Source: Mesorhizobium caraganae (GTDB lineage Bacteria; Pseudomonadota; Alphaproteobacteria; Rhizobiales; Rhizobiaceae). Taken from it: DNA of 64,000 bases. Position numbers and translations under genes: made by a program. The notes below the pieces were generated by a model. It worked only from the letters and a program-made list of their open reading frames with translations. It was not told where the DNA came from and did not search any database. The number at the start of each line of letters is the position of its first letter. Within the stretch, counting starts at the first letter, position 1. Positions 43,629 to 52,694 of this stretch are shown one piece after another. Location of the stretch: NCBI RefSeq assembly GCF_016836705.1, contig NZ_JAFCGY010000001.1, positions 248,001-312,000 of the forward strand. Reading direction: 5' to 3'.

Positions 43629-44378
43629 TCAGAGGGAGACCGATAGACCCCCGTCGACCGCCAAAACATGTCCGTTGACGTAGGCGGCAGCGTCGGACGC
43701 GAGAAACACCACGGCTCCGCTAAGTTCCTCAGGTTGAGCCCAGCGGCCAGCAGGGGTTCGTGCCTCGACCCATTTGGTAAAGGCCTCGTCGTTAATGAGC
43801 GCTGTGTTGAGCTCGGTTGCGAAGTAACCGGGGGCGATCGCGTTGATGGTGATGCCGTGACGACCCATCTCGGCGGCAGTCGAGCGTGTCAGTCCATGCA
43901 ACCCCGCCTTTGCGGCCACCTAGGCGTGAATGGTGGGGCGGCCAAGGATCGCTGCAACCGATCCAATGTTTATAATGCGCCCGAATTTGTTCGGCAGCAT
44001 CAGGCGCACCGCCTCGCGCATCATTCGGAAGCAGGCCGAAAGATTGATCGCAATCACGCGGTCGAAGTCCTCATCCTCCCATTCGACGAACGGGCTGCGA
44101 TGCTGGATGCCGGCGTTGTTGATCAGGATATCGAGGCGGCCGTGGCGTTCGACGATCCCCTCAAGGGCCGCCCTTGAGGTCGCCGCGTCCGCAACATCGA
44201 ACGGCAGGGCTTCGGCCCCGATTTTTTCCGCCGCCGCGGAGAGGGTGCCCGTGTCGCGCGCATTGACAACTACCGTTGCGCCGTTTTCCGCAAGCGCGTT
44301 GGCCATGGCAAAGCCGAGGCCACGCGAAGCACCCGTCACCAATGCGACCCGGCCCTTGAGCGAGAACATTTCCGACAT
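43629..44378 (-). pseudogene. SDR dehydrogenase gene interrupted at the catalytic tyrosine
   Basis: The frame runs from ATG 44378 to 43629 as one SDR of 249 codons with a single in-frame TAG at 43920-43922. Upstream are the cofactor motif TGASRGLGFAMA and INNAGIQ; downstream are NAIAPGYFATELN and the typical C-terminus NGHVLAVDGGLSV. The amber codon sits in THA-stop-VAAK, exactly where Tyr of Y-x-x-x-K belongs (TAC or TAT to TAG). The resemblance is to gluconate 5-dehydrogenase-like SDRs. Unless the stop is suppressed or is a read error, the gene is dead, although the rest shows no decay, so the mutation is young. Confidence 0.85.
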
Positions 44379-44471
44379 TGAAACCCACGGAGCGAGATAA
44401 GATGATAATGCAACAGTCTAACCGCACCTCGCTCCAATGAAAGGGCGGGAGTTTCCTCCCGCCCTAAAGCA

Positions 44472-44840
44472 CTATTTGGCGACGCAGGTATCGGCGGTCT
44501 GCGGCGTGCAGACGTCAAGGCCAGTGTAGGTCGGATCAGCCGGGGGCGCCTTGCCGTCCTTCATGTCCTTCAGCGCTATCATCGTCTTGTAGCCCATTTC
44601 GAACGGCCGTTGGCCGACCTGGCCAAGCGAGAGCCCTTCCTTCATCTGGTCGATCTGCACGGGAAGCGTGTCGGCGACGACAAGGGCCAGCGCTTTCGAG
44701 GCAATCTTGTCCTTGTACGGTGCGACTGCGGCGCGGTTGGCATCAGGAAGGAACTGCGGGAAGCCACCTGTTGGGATGAATGCGTCTAGGTTCGGATTTT
44801 TCGCCATGATGTCCTCAAACTGCTGCACCGACGTCGCCAT
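44472..44840 (-). pseudogene. C-terminal fragment of a sugar-binding protein
   Basis: 122 codons match the C-terminal lobe of periplasmic sugar-binding proteins of the RbsB type: NPNLDAFIPTGGFPQFLPDA, LVVADTLPVQIDQMKEGLSL, GQRPFEMGYKTMIAL. The signal peptide and N-terminal lobe (about 200 residues) are missing, and unrelated sequence begins at about 44841. It is probably part of the same former sugar locus as the broken SDR 93 bp downstream. The family is the same type as the intact binding protein at 63417. Confidence 0.75.
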
Positions 44841-45797
44841 ATCGCAGGTGAACTTTCATGACATCAGCGAAGACCGGAAAGCGATCTTCGGCAAGGCGAA
44901 CGTCGACGCTGTATTGGATGCGCTGCGAAAAGCGCGCGGGACGAGTGGCATGAAAATGAGCGGGCTACAGTTGCGACTCGTGAAGTCTGTGGTCGGAGGT
45001 TCGGAACGCACCGGCCCGCGATATCGAACAGGCGGCGCCGCGCCTATCAGGCGTGTGGGTGACTTCTACTCAACGGGGCGTACGTGCCCTCGACCGACTT
45101 CCTCGTCGTGAGCCAGGACACAGTTCCTAGTACCGATTTGAGGCAATCGTCCATGGAAGGCAACGCGCGTTGCGCCCTCTGGTTCGGCCGCGCGCGAGGT
45201 CGGTCGACCCGTAGTGGGTCTGAATTCCTACCGCCGATCGCCGTGAAATCGCCACGGGGCTCCGTTCGCACTGGACGAAAATTTACGAAGGGGCGATGTC
45301 GCCGGAGCCAGCCCTCAGTCTGCAGTTCCAATGTGATAATCGGCCGGCGTGACCGGAAGTTTGGCGCTCACATGCCGAGCGTTTGAGTGCTTCCGACAGG
45401 TCGAGCGGCTTCAGCGAACAACTCCGCCGCTGCTGTACTTTGTCGGCCGCGTCGTCGACCTTATCGAAGCGCATCAACATTCGATCGTGGAGCATCGACA
45501 ACCGCGCGGCATGGTAAAGCAGGCTGCGCTTGCGACCGTCGGAGTTCAGTGGTCCGAACAGCATTGCCATGGCGGCAAATCCTATTCCGCAATCCCTTCC
45601 ATTAGAAAATCGTCAATTATCCAATTCGTTCCAAGGGTGCGGCTGCTCGTCGCGAGATTTTCGGCACACCGCCCGACGCCAGTGAACGTGGCGATATTGC
45701 ATATGTCGCTGCTTATAAGGAAGGCTAGGGGAGGTATCTCAGATCGTCGCCGAAGGTCAAGAGGAACATTTTAGCGACATTGAATGTTAGACTGCTT
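44841..45797. other. 957-bp region of decayed or unassigned sequence
   Basis: It follows the sharp end of the truncated binding protein, so a recombination junction probably lies near 44841. Frames are broken and mostly unlike protein. The one readable stretch on the plus strand is FHDISEDRKAIFGKANVDAV (about 44855-44915), which may be a fragment of a lost gene. A weak minus-strand candidate at 45283-45570 is listed separately. Confidence 0.45.
45283..45570 (-). CDS. Doubtful small hypothetical protein
   Basis: 95 codons beginning MAMLFGPLNSDGRKRSLLYH and continuing SMLHDRMLMRFDKVDDAADK, which looks helical and plausible for the first 60 residues before becoming Arg/Ser-rich. There is no good ribosome site, and the locus is otherwise degenerate. 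It may be a truncated relic. Confidence 0.25.
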   Translation of the reverse strand: MAMLFGPLNSDGRKRSLLYHAARLSMLHDRMLMRFDKVDDAADKVQQRRSCSLKPLDLSEALKRSACERQTSGHAGRLSHWNCRLRAGSGDIAPS

Positions 45798-46091
45798 ATG
45801 GACAGCCGAAACCTACTCTCAGCAGATCAATCTAGAGCAGCACGAGCCTTGCTGAACTGGTCGCGAGTGCGACTCGCCGCAAGGGCCAATCTTAGCGAAA
45901 TGGCGATCAGCGATCTTGAGAACGGCTTTAGGAAACCGCGTCCCCACAACATCGCGGCCATGCGCAAAGCGTTTGAGGACGCCGGAATCATCTTCACCGT
46001 CGAAGGCACTCCATCGCTAGCCCGCTCAGAAGGTGATATCGGCCTCGCCACCGACAATAGACAGTGGCGCCGCCGGCAGAGAAAAGCATAA
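45798..46091 (+). CDS. Small XRE family regulator
   Basis: 97 residues from ATG 45798. RAARALLNWSRVRLAARANL, then SEMAISDLENGFRKPRPHNI is the HTH, and AFEDAGIIFTVEG is the typical end of the short rhizobial XRE family. It is a paralogue-like match in layout to the gene at 52889. Target unknown; it may control island genes. Confidence 0.82.
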   Translation: MDSRNLLSADQSRAARALLNWSRVRLAARANLSEMAISDLENGFRKPRPHNIAAMRKAFEDAGIIFTVEGTPSLARSEGDIGLATDNRQWRRRQRKA

Positions 46092-46216
46092 GGCTGGGAA
46101 TTAGGGACACAAGATTGCTAATCTGCGGCGGTCCGGAATGGATGCCTTCCGCTGCCGACCGACGGGCAGGCCGGAGCGGCCGCGCGGTTCCGGCCAGCTT
46201 TCTGTTGAAGAATTTT

Positions 46217-46241
46217 CCGGCCGCGCCATTGGCGCGGCCGG
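46217..46241. other. Strong 11-bp hairpin without a T run
   Basis: CCGGCCGCGCC (46217-46227) and GGCGCGGCCGG (46231-46241) are perfectly complementary with loop ATT. It lies 125 bp after the XRE gene in a 268-bp gap. No U tract follows on either strand, so it may be a stabilising or protein-binding structure rather than a terminator. Confidence 0.5.
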
Positions 46242-46359
46242 GGACCTCGACCTAAGAACGGCAGCAATGAGAAGCCGATGATCTTGGCATGAGACACCAT
46301 CGCCCAACACGACAGCGCGTTACCATCAGACGAGACGCATAGTTGTTCAATACCGATGA

Positions 46360-46641
46360 TCAGCCGTTCACCGAGTCCTTGAGAGCCTTTGCCGGCTGGA
46401 AAACGATCTTCTTCGATGCGGCGATCTTGATCGTGGCGCCAGTCGACGGATTGCGGCCATCACGTGCTGGTTTGTTCTGTACCTTGAACTTGCCGAAGCC
46501 ATTGAGGCTGATTTCCTCGCCCTTGGCAGCGGCTTCCGCAATGCCCTTCAACACATCCTCGACCACGGATTTCGCTTGGGTTTTCGACAGGCCGTGCGCG
46601 TCTGCAAGGCGTTCGGCAATATCGATCGTGTTTATAGCCAT
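46360..46641 (-). CDS. HU-family nucleoid protein
   Basis: 93 residues: MAINTIDIAERLADAHGLSK, ISLNGFGKFKVQNKPARDGR and NPSTGATIKIAASKKIVFQP, the beta-arm that inserts into the minor groove with its R-x-x-R-N-P tip. It is a DNA-bending protein, possibly an accessory to island recombination or silencing rather than the main chromosomal HU. Monocistronic. Confidence 0.93.
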   Translation of the reverse strand: MAINTIDIAERLADAHGLSKTQAKSVVEDVLKGIAEAAAKGEEISLNGFGKFKVQNKPARDGRNPSTGATIKIAASKKIVFQPAKALKDSVNG

Positions 46642-47491
46642 CGTTTCTATCCCTTTTGAGTTGGTTCAACGATTGGCCTTATGGCACAGGCAATTCCACA
46701 CTGTCATCGCGTCAAGGAACGGAATCCGGTACAGACCAATGCTCGAACCGAGAATTTCCACCACTCTTATCGGGAAAGTCACGCAGCGCATCACCCTCGG
46801 CATCAGAAAACCGGCGTGGAGGGGACCGTTTCCCAGCAATGCCTCACCGTGCGTGAGGCGTGACCGCAGCGAGAACATTCGCCCATGCGGTGGAGGATCA
46901 GGTGTGACGCGGTTATCCTCGCCTTCAATCTCAAATCAGACTTGCATCGAAGCGACGTGAGATCGGAAATCGTCACGGCATTGGGCGGCTTGGAAGCCGC
47001 TGCCTCAGCAATCTCTTGGACGCTTTCGAACCGCCCCCATCGCGATGGTGCAGCCCAAAGATCAGGGAAATCGGGCGTCCCTTAGTCACCTGTTGGAGTA
47101 GTGACTGACACTGTCCTGGCGCTTCAGCTAACGTCTTTTGGCCGAAGGCGTTTCGGCGCGGACAATAATGGCCATAACCGATTGTAGCCATACTGGCGTT
47201 TCCTCTCGCCGGTTCGTTCTAAGCCACGCCCACGGCGTCCTCGAATGGATTGGGTCTGACCGAAGACCGCCTTCGCTGTACTCAGTCTCGATCGTCTTCC
47301 CGCAACGGCGCCGCTGCGTTTTCTTCCCCTGTCCACTGCGCGTCCATTCCTCGCGATCCAAGAAAGCCTCGCGTCGCCGTCTTCCACTTCGTTTCAGCCC
47401 CTTTGGGGTGCGGACCGATCGCCTCCGGTCTCACGACCACCATCGAGGCCGCGATGGGCGCGGCCCGAGAAAAACAGAAGGAACCACCACA
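46642..47491. other. 850-bp gap without a supported gene
   Basis: Several frames stay open but their translations are Arg/Ser/Pro-rich and lack ribosome sites. A MATIG start on the minus strand at 47191 echoes the beginning of the DUF736 protein but diverges at once. The last 60 bases are probably the leader of the DUF736 gene. Confidence 0.45.
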
Positions 47492-47803
47492 ATGGCTACG
47501 ATCGGCACTTTCTCCCGCACCGCGAACGGCTTCTCCGGCTCGGTCAAGACCCTCAACCTCAACGTCAAGACGGTGACCTTCGCTCCGGCCGACGGCGAAA
47601 ATGGAAAGGGTCCTGACTACCGCATCTTCGCCGGCGCCACCGAGTTCGGGGCGGCATGGAAGAAGACCTCGCGCGAGGGACGCGACTACCACTCCGTCAA
47701 GCTCGACGATCCCAGCTTCCCCGCTCCGATCTATGCGAGCCTGGTCGAGACCGATACCGAGGGCGAATTCTCTCTCATTTGGTCCCGCCGCACCGCAGAG
47801 TGA
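47492..47803 (+). CDS. DUF736 protein
   Basis: 103 residues from ATG 47492. [20 protein letters not shown], then [20 protein letters not shown] and [17 protein letters not shown] are the DUF736 (PF05284) signature. These small beta-rich proteins are common on rhizobial plasmids and integrative elements near conjugation genes; their function is not established. A GC-rich hairpin follows. Confidence 0.92.
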   Translation: MATIGTFSRTANGFSGSVKTLNLNVKTVTFAPADGENGKGPDYRIFAGATEFGAAWKKTSREGRDYHSVKLDDPSFPAPIYASLVETDTEGEFSLIWSRRTAE

Positions 47804-47815
47804 TCCGACTTAACA

Positions 47816-47843
47816 CGAAGCCCCACCGCGAGGCGGGGCTTCG
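47816..47843 (+). terminator. Terminator-like hairpin after the DUF736 gene
   Basis: CGAAGCCCC (47816-47824) with GGGGCTTCG (47835-47843), perfect 9-bp stem, 13 bp after the stop. The following bases CCATGTT give only a poor U tract. Confidence 0.5.
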
Positions 47844-47891
47844 CCATGTTCAGGTCCTGCACTGCCTGGCTCGTCCGCCAGGTGCAGCGCG

Positions 47892-48419
47892 CTAGGCTTT
47901 GGCTGGTGCCTTGCGCGCCTTCTTCACTGGTGACTTGATGGCTGACGCAGCTGTTCTCGCTGCTGCCGCGCGAGCAGCCCGCTTTGGTTTTTCCGCCGCG
48001 GCAGGGGGCGCAGCCACCTTGCGCCCGAGCCCTGATGCCTTCGCCAGAGCCGAGCGGGTGGCCGCGTAATTCGGTGCCACCAGCGGGTAATCGGCAGGCA
48101 GGTTCCACTTTTGCCGGTATTGGTCAGGGGTGAGGTTAAAATGCTGAAGATGCCGCTTGAGCGATTTGAATTTCTTTCCGTCTTCCAGACAGATGATGAA
48201 GTCCGGCGTCACCGACTTCCTGATCGATACTGCCGGTTCCTGCTTGACCACAGGTTCCGTCGCCAGAGTGCCAATACCTTTCAAAGCGGCATGGATATCG
48301 CCGATCAATTTGGGCAACTCGCCGACCGGCAATGGATTGTTCGACACATAGGCGGCGACGATGTCGGCCGCTATCGACACGGCATCCAGTTGGCCGTCTT
48401 GTTGGAGAGCAGTGGTCAT
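47892..48419 (-). CDS. MucR/Ros family zinc-finger regulator
   Basis: 175 residues from ATG 48419 (GAGGAAG 5 bases upstream). Residues about 15-35 (DAVSIAADIVAAYVSNN) and the finger DFIICLEDGKKFKSLKRHLQ with HFNLTPDQYRQKWNLPADYP identify the Ros/MucR family, which binds AT-rich DNA and controls exopolysaccharide, motility and virulence or symbiosis genes, partly as an H-NS-like silencer. The C-terminal 45 residues are an unusual Ala/Lys-rich tail (AEKPKRAARAAAARTAASAI), a histone-like basic extension absent from standard MucR. Its location on a mobile island suggests silencing of, or by, the island. Confidence 0.9.
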   Translation of the reverse strand: MTTALQQDGQLDAVSIAADIVAAYVSNNPLPVGELPKLIGDIHAALKGIGTLATEPVVKQEPAVSIRKSVTPDFIICLEDGKKFKSLKRHLQHFNLTPDQYRQKWNLPADYPLVAPNYAATRSALAKASGLGRKVAAPPAAAEKPKRAARAAAARTAASAIKSPVKKARKAPAKA

Positions 48420-48773
48420 ATAACTTCCTCTTATTGTGTCGGACGAATTGAGCGACGTTTGATTTCCCCGTCCCGCCGCCGAGGCAAATAGTACGTTTCT
48501 CTGTAAAATCCAAATCTCGTGCACAACACTGGAAGAGTAAGCTTCGCTTTGATCGTTCCGATCGACTGCTACCCTTGTCGACCCAGTGGGAAGCGAGGAA
48601 CTTCCCTCGCTTCCCCGCCAATGCCGCCTGTGCAGAGCAGGGCCGCAGGCTCGCAAAGCGGCCGACTGCAGCAACAAGGCCTTCAATTCCATCCGCTCCG
48701 TCGTGTAGGAGCGGTTGTTGGCCGAGTGTGACTTAGTGGGCGGCTTGGATCGCTCGCCGCTCGGCGACCACCG
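48420..48773. other. 354-bp gap between mucR-like and traD-like genes
   Basis: In Ti/rhizobial transfer regions a coupling protein gene (traG) usually follows traD here. None is present, and no frame shows even a remnant. It should contain the mucR-type promoter. Confidence 0.5.
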
Positions 48774-49022
48774 CTATGTTCGCTGGCTCTGTTTGTCTTC
48801 ATGCCATTCCGATGCAAACGCCAGCTTCCCCTTCGCATTCCACAGGTTGCGCGCATGCTCGCCTTGATGGCTTTGCAGCTTGGCGGCGATCCAAAGCATC
48901 GCGCCATAGATGGTAGCGCGATCGTCATTGGTGAGCTCGACAATGCCTGTCTTGACGACGAGCCCGCCGAGTTCGATCAAATGTCGGGTGCGCTTGCGAC
49001 GTTCGACCTGCCAGGTGCGCAT
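48774..49022 (-). CDS. traD: Conjugal transfer protein TraD (rhizobial type)
   Basis: 82 residues from ATG 49022, one base after the traC stop. MRTWQVERRKRTRHLIELGG, LVVKTGIVELTNDDRATIYG and ALLW-like AMLWIAAKLQSHQGE are typical of the small TraD of Agrobacterium and Rhizobium transfer regions (PF06412), unrelated to F-plasmid TraD. It is thought to be an accessory to relaxosome assembly. Cotranscribed with traC. Confidence 0.88.
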   Translation of the reverse strand: MRTWQVERRKRTRHLIELGGLVVKTGIVELTNDDRATIYGAMLWIAAKLQSHQGEHARNLWNAKGKLAFASEWHEDKQSQRT

Positions 49023-49023
49023 A

Positions 49024-49350
49024 TCATGCCGAGCCTGTGCCGCCTGCCGGCGATTGTGGGCTGCCCGGTTGCGCTGGAGTGCTGCGAGGGTTGCGCTGAG
49101 ATGCCGGAGGAGTTCGCCGGGACCTGCTCTCGAAAAACATTGCTCCACGCTTGGCCCATGCCTCACGCTTTGCGGCCTCTTTCGTTTCAGCGATGGCGAC
49201 CAGCGCGCCGGCTAGTTCGTCGGTGCTGAGTTGATCGGCGCCGGTAGCGATCACCAGTTCACCGAGCTGCTGCACCTTTCTGGTTTTGAGTTCGCGCGCT
49301 TTGTCCTCCAGCGCCTTCAGTTCGGCGTCGAAGTCTCGTGGTTTGCGCAT
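49024..49350 (-). CDS. traC: Conjugal transfer protein TraC (rhizobial type)
   Basis: 108 residues. MRKPRDFDAELKALEDKARE, then LKTRKVQQLGELVIATGADQ and LAGALVAIAETKEA match the small oriT-proximal TraC (PF07820), a relaxosome accessory. The C-terminal 40 residues are Arg/Ser/Pro-rich and probably disordered. Transcribed away from oriT, divergent from traA, as in Ti plasmids. Confidence 0.85.
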   Translation of the reverse strand: MRKPRDFDAELKALEDKARELKTRKVQQLGELVIATGADQLSTDELAGALVAIAETKEAAKREAWAKRGAMFFESRSRRTPPASQRNPRSTPAQPGSPQSPAGGTGSA

Positions 49351-49460
49351 GGCTGTCTCCGTTGATTGTCGATATGGCGATGATAGGCGAGAGCTTGCCG
49401 GAAGGCTTCAGGGTTGCCGAGACAGCCCGGGACGGGCTGGTCCATCCCGAGATTTTTTCG

Positions 49461-49493
49461 AGGGAGGGCGCGCTTATACGTCGTGCCGACGTA
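49461..49493. other. oriT: Origin of transfer (oriT) with nick region
   Basis: In the 172-bp gap between divergent traC and traA, AGGGCGCGCTTA (49465-49476) resembles the nick region of IncQ and Ti-plasmid origins (GGGCGC-N2-TTA type). It runs directly into the perfect inverted repeat TACGTCG-TGC-CGACGTA (49477-49493), the relaxase recognition hairpin. Position, sequence and flanking genes agree. Confidence 0.82.
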
Positions 49494-49522
49494 GGCTTTG
49501 ACGTGCAAATGATCTGGTCGCG

Positions 49523-52500
49523 ATGGCGATCTATCATCTTCACGTCAAGGTCATTGGCCGCAAGGCAGGGAGCAGTGCTGTGGCGTCTGCGGCGTACCGC
49601 TCGGCTTCGCGGCTGCGTGACGAGCGGATCGAACGCAGCCACGACTTCTCCGCCAAACGCGGTGTCGTTCATTCCGAGGTGATGCTGCCGGAGGATGCAC
49701 CGGAGGCCTGGCGTGACCGCGAACGGCTGTGGAACGATGTCGAGGCGTTCGAGGTGAGGAAGGATGCCCAGCTTGCCCGCGAGGTCGAGTTTGCGCTCCC
49801 GCGCGAACTCAGCCAGGCGCAAGGCATCGAACTGGCGCGCGACTTTGTTCAGGCCGAGTTTGTCAGCAAGGGCATGGTCGCCGATCTCAATGTGCATTGG
49901 GACAGGGCGGAGGATGGCAGTCCCAAGCCGCATGCCCATGTCATGCTCACCATGCGGTGCGTGGACGAGAATGGTTTTGGCGCGAAGGTTCGAGACTGGA
50001 ATGCTACCCATCTGGTCGAGCGCTGGCGCGAGCGATGGGCGGAGCTCGCCAATGAGCGTCTGGCCGAACTCGACATCGACGCGCGCATCGATCATCGCAG
50101 TCTGGAAGCGCAGGGCATTTCATTGGAGCCGCAGACCCAGATTGGTGCGCCAGCCCAACGCATCGAAGGCAGCAGCTTTGCTGTTGCCGGCATTGAAGCA
50201 GATCGCGCCGAACTGCATCGCGAGATCGCGCGCAACAATGGTGCGCGCATCATTGCCGATCCATCCGTGGCGCTCGATGCCATTACGCATCAGCAATCGA
50301 CCTTCACCCGAAAAGACATTGCGAAGTTCTCGCATCGCCACAGCGATGGAATGGAGCAGTTCAACGAGGTGGTGGCAGCCATCAGCAACGCACCCGATCT
50401 GGTCGAGCTCGGCAAAGACGGACGCGGCAAAGACCGTTTCACCACCAAGCAGATGATCGAGACCGAACAGCGCCTTCACCGCGCTGCGGAACGGATGGCC
50501 GGGGAGGAGCGACACGCGGTGAGTAGCGCACATCGCGAGGCAGCACTGGCACGCGCAGCGCAACGCGGGCTTGTCCTTTCCGGCGAGCAGTCCGATGCGC
50601 TTGCGCATATCACGGACGGCCGCGGTCTAGGTGTCGTTGTCGGCTTTGCCGGAACCGGAAAGAGCGCCCTGCTGGGCGTTGCGCGCCAGGCATGGGCAGC
50701 GGCGGGCTATGAGGTTCGAGGCGCGGCCCTCTCCGGCATTGCCGCCGAGAATCTGGAAGGCGGATCAGGCATCTCGTCACGTACCATCGCCAGCATGGAG
50801 CATAGCTGGGGACAGGGCAGGGATCTGCTCACCACGCGCGATGTCCTGGTGATCGATGAGGCCGGCATGGTCGGCACGCGCCAGTTGGAGCGCGTGCTCT
50901 CCCATGCGGCGGACGTTGGCGCAAAGATCGTCCTCGTCGGCGACCCGCAGCAGTTGCAGGCAATCGAAGCGGGCGCGGCATTCCGCTCGATCCACGAGCG
51001 AAACGGCGGTGTCGAGATCGGCCAGGTGCGTCGGCAGCGCGAGGACTGGCAGCGCGATGCCACGCGCGATCTGGCAACCGGCAGGATCGGCGCAGCGATA
51101 AGCGCCTACGACGCGCAAGGCATGGTGCATCAGGCTGCAACGCGCGACGAGGCGCGAGGTGAACTCGTCGAGCGCTGGGATCGAGAAAGGCAGGCGTATC
51201 CAGAGGCAAGCCGGATCATCCTCACCCACACAAACGACGCGGTGCGCGCCCTGAACCAGGCAGCGCGCGAGCGCATGCGCGCTGCTGGATATCTGGGCGC
51301 CGAGGTTCACGTGGATGTCGATCGCGGTGCAAGGGCCTTCGCCAGCGGCGACCGGGTCATGTTCCTGCGCAACGAGCGCGGGCTTGGCGTCAAGAACGGC
51401 ACGCTCGGTGTGATCGAACAGGTCAACGCGCAGAGCATGACTGTGCGCACTGACGATCACAGGTCGGTGCGCTTTGACCTGATAGTCTACGCCCACATAG
51501 ACCACGGCTATGCCGCGACCATTCACAAGGCGCAGGGCATGACCGTCAACCGGACGCATGTCCTGGCGACGCCGGGCATGGATGCGCATGGCAGCTACGT
51601 TGCCTTGTCGCGGCATCGAGACGGGATGGACCTGCATTATGGCGATGATGACTTCAGCACACGGGATCGGCTGGTCAGCACGCTGTCACGGGACCGCGCG
51701 AAGGACATGGCGTCGGACTATGAGCAGCTCGACCCGGCGCAACACTATGCCGAGCGCCGCGGCATCACGTTCCGCGAGCGCCTCGTCGAGATCGTGCGCC
51801 GGATCGTTCCGGAGAAGCTGCGCGACAGGATCGGCGGATTGCTGGACGGGTTGCGCTCGCCCGCAGACGGCGAGCCCATGCAGGAACTTGGACCAGGGCC
51901 GGGAAGGGAGGGTGTTGAGGCGCGGATCGGAGATGCTGGCACCACGTCTGGAAGAGAAGCTTTTGCTGGCGGCACGCAGCGCGATACGAATGTGTCGGCG
52001 AACCCAGAAGCAGAAATGCGCCGAGCCCGCACCCAGGCGCTTGTGCGTCACGCGCGTGCACTCGACGCGGTCCTCAGTACTGGAAATCCGGACGGGCAGG
52101 GCAGTCCCGACCAGATACGCGAATTGAGGGATGCCCGTAGCGCTTTCGAGAAGGTGCGGCCGCATGGCTGGCGCGATGCCGAAGCGGCCTATGTGAAAAA
52201 TCCCGAACTGGTTCGTGAAGCGGGTGCGGGCCGCGTCAATCGAATCTTGCTTGCCCTCCAGCTTGAAACGGAAATCCGGACCGGGATGGACATCGATCCC
52301 GGCCGCGCCGACCGGTTCGTGGAACGTTGGCAAAAGCTCGATCGGACAAGCCAGCACCAATACCAAGCCGGCGACATGTCCGGCTACAAGTCAACGCGCT
52401 CGGCCATGTCCGATATGGCCAAGAGCCTCGAACGCGATCCTCAACTTGAATCCCTACTGGCAAACCGCAAACGCGAGCTTGGCATCAACGTGGATTCGGG

Positions 52501-52567
52501 TCGTCGCCTGGGCGCGGAACTCGCCTTCAGCCATGGCATCGGTAAGGGGCGCGGCATTGGGATCTAA
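49523..52567 (+). CDS. traA: Ti-type conjugative relaxase-helicase TraA
   Basis: 1014 residues. The MobQ relaxase domain is at residues 1-220: MAIYHLHVKVIGRKAGSSAV with a likely nucleophile Tyr25, and the three-His metal site NVHW (His125) plus PHAHVML (His137, His139). A SF1 TraI/RecD-like helicase follows, with Walker A FAGTGKSALL near residue 375, DEAGMVG near 445 and a UvrD-like C-terminal motif YVALSRHRDG near 695. The last 270 residues are a charged, probably protein-binding tail. It should nick oriT 30-60 bp upstream, stay bound to the 5' end and unwind the strand for transfer. Somewhat shorter than the pTi protein (about 1100). Confidence 0.95.
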   Translation: MAIYHLHVKVIGRKAGSSAVASAAYRSASRLRDERIERSHDFSAKRGVVHSEVMLPEDAPEAWRDRERLWNDVEAFEVRKDAQLAREVEFALPRELSQAQGIELARDFVQAEFVSKGMVADLNVHWDRAEDGSPKPHAHVMLTMRCVDENGFGAKVRDWNATHLVERWRERWAELANERLAELDIDARIDHRSLEAQGISLEPQTQIGAPAQRIEGSSFAVAGIEADRAELHREIARNNGARIIADPSVALDAITHQQSTFTRKDIAKFSHRHSDGMEQFNEVVAAISNAPDLVELGKDGRGKDRFTTKQMIETEQRLHRAAERMAGEERHAVSSAHREAALARAAQRGLVLSGEQSDALAHITDGRGLGVVVGFAGTGKSALLGVARQAWAAAGYEVRGAALSGIAAENLEGGSGISSRTIASMEHSWGQGRDLLTTRDVLVIDEAGMVGTRQLERVLSHAADVGAKIVLVGDPQQLQAIEAGAAFRSIHERNGGVEIGQVRRQREDWQRDATRDLATGRIGAAISAYDAQGMVHQAATRDEARGELVERWDRERQAYPEASRIILTHTNDAVRALNQAARERMRAAGYLGAEVHVDVDRGARAFASGDRVMFLRNERGLGVKNGTLGVIEQVNAQSMTVRTDDHRSVRFDLIVYAHIDHGYAATIHKAQGMTVNRTHVLATPGMDAHGSYVALSRHRDGMDLHYGDDDFSTRDRLVSTLSRDRAKDMASDYEQLDPAQHYAERRGITFRERLVEIVRRIVPEKLRDRIGGLLDGLRSPADGEPMQELGPGPGREGVEARIGDAGTTSGREAFAGGTQRDTNVSANPEAEMRRARTQALVRHARALDAVLSTGNPDGQGSPDQIRELRDARSAFEKVRPHGWRDAEAAYVKNPELVREAGAGRVNRILLALQLETEIRTGMDIDPGRADRFVERWQKLDRTSQHQYQAGDMSGYKSTRSAMSDMAKSLERDPQLESLLANRKRELGINVDSGRRLGAELAFSHGIGKGRGIGI

Positions 52568-52694
52568 AACTTGCCGATTTGCCGCCGTTTCCACGCCGCA
52601 GGCGGCTGAGACGACAATCCTGATTGCCTCAGGCATCGGTTGGTCCTGTCTGTCCCAGCAGAAATCAGCAACAACCAGCGAGGTGCAGGCAGTT

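Noticed and set aside
47128..47191. Second DUF736 copy on the minus strand
   Set aside because: Only the five residues MATIG match; the following sequence is unrelated.
44841..47491. Insertion sequence between the truncated genes
   Set aside because: No transposase motif (DDE or other) and no terminal inverted repeats were recognised.
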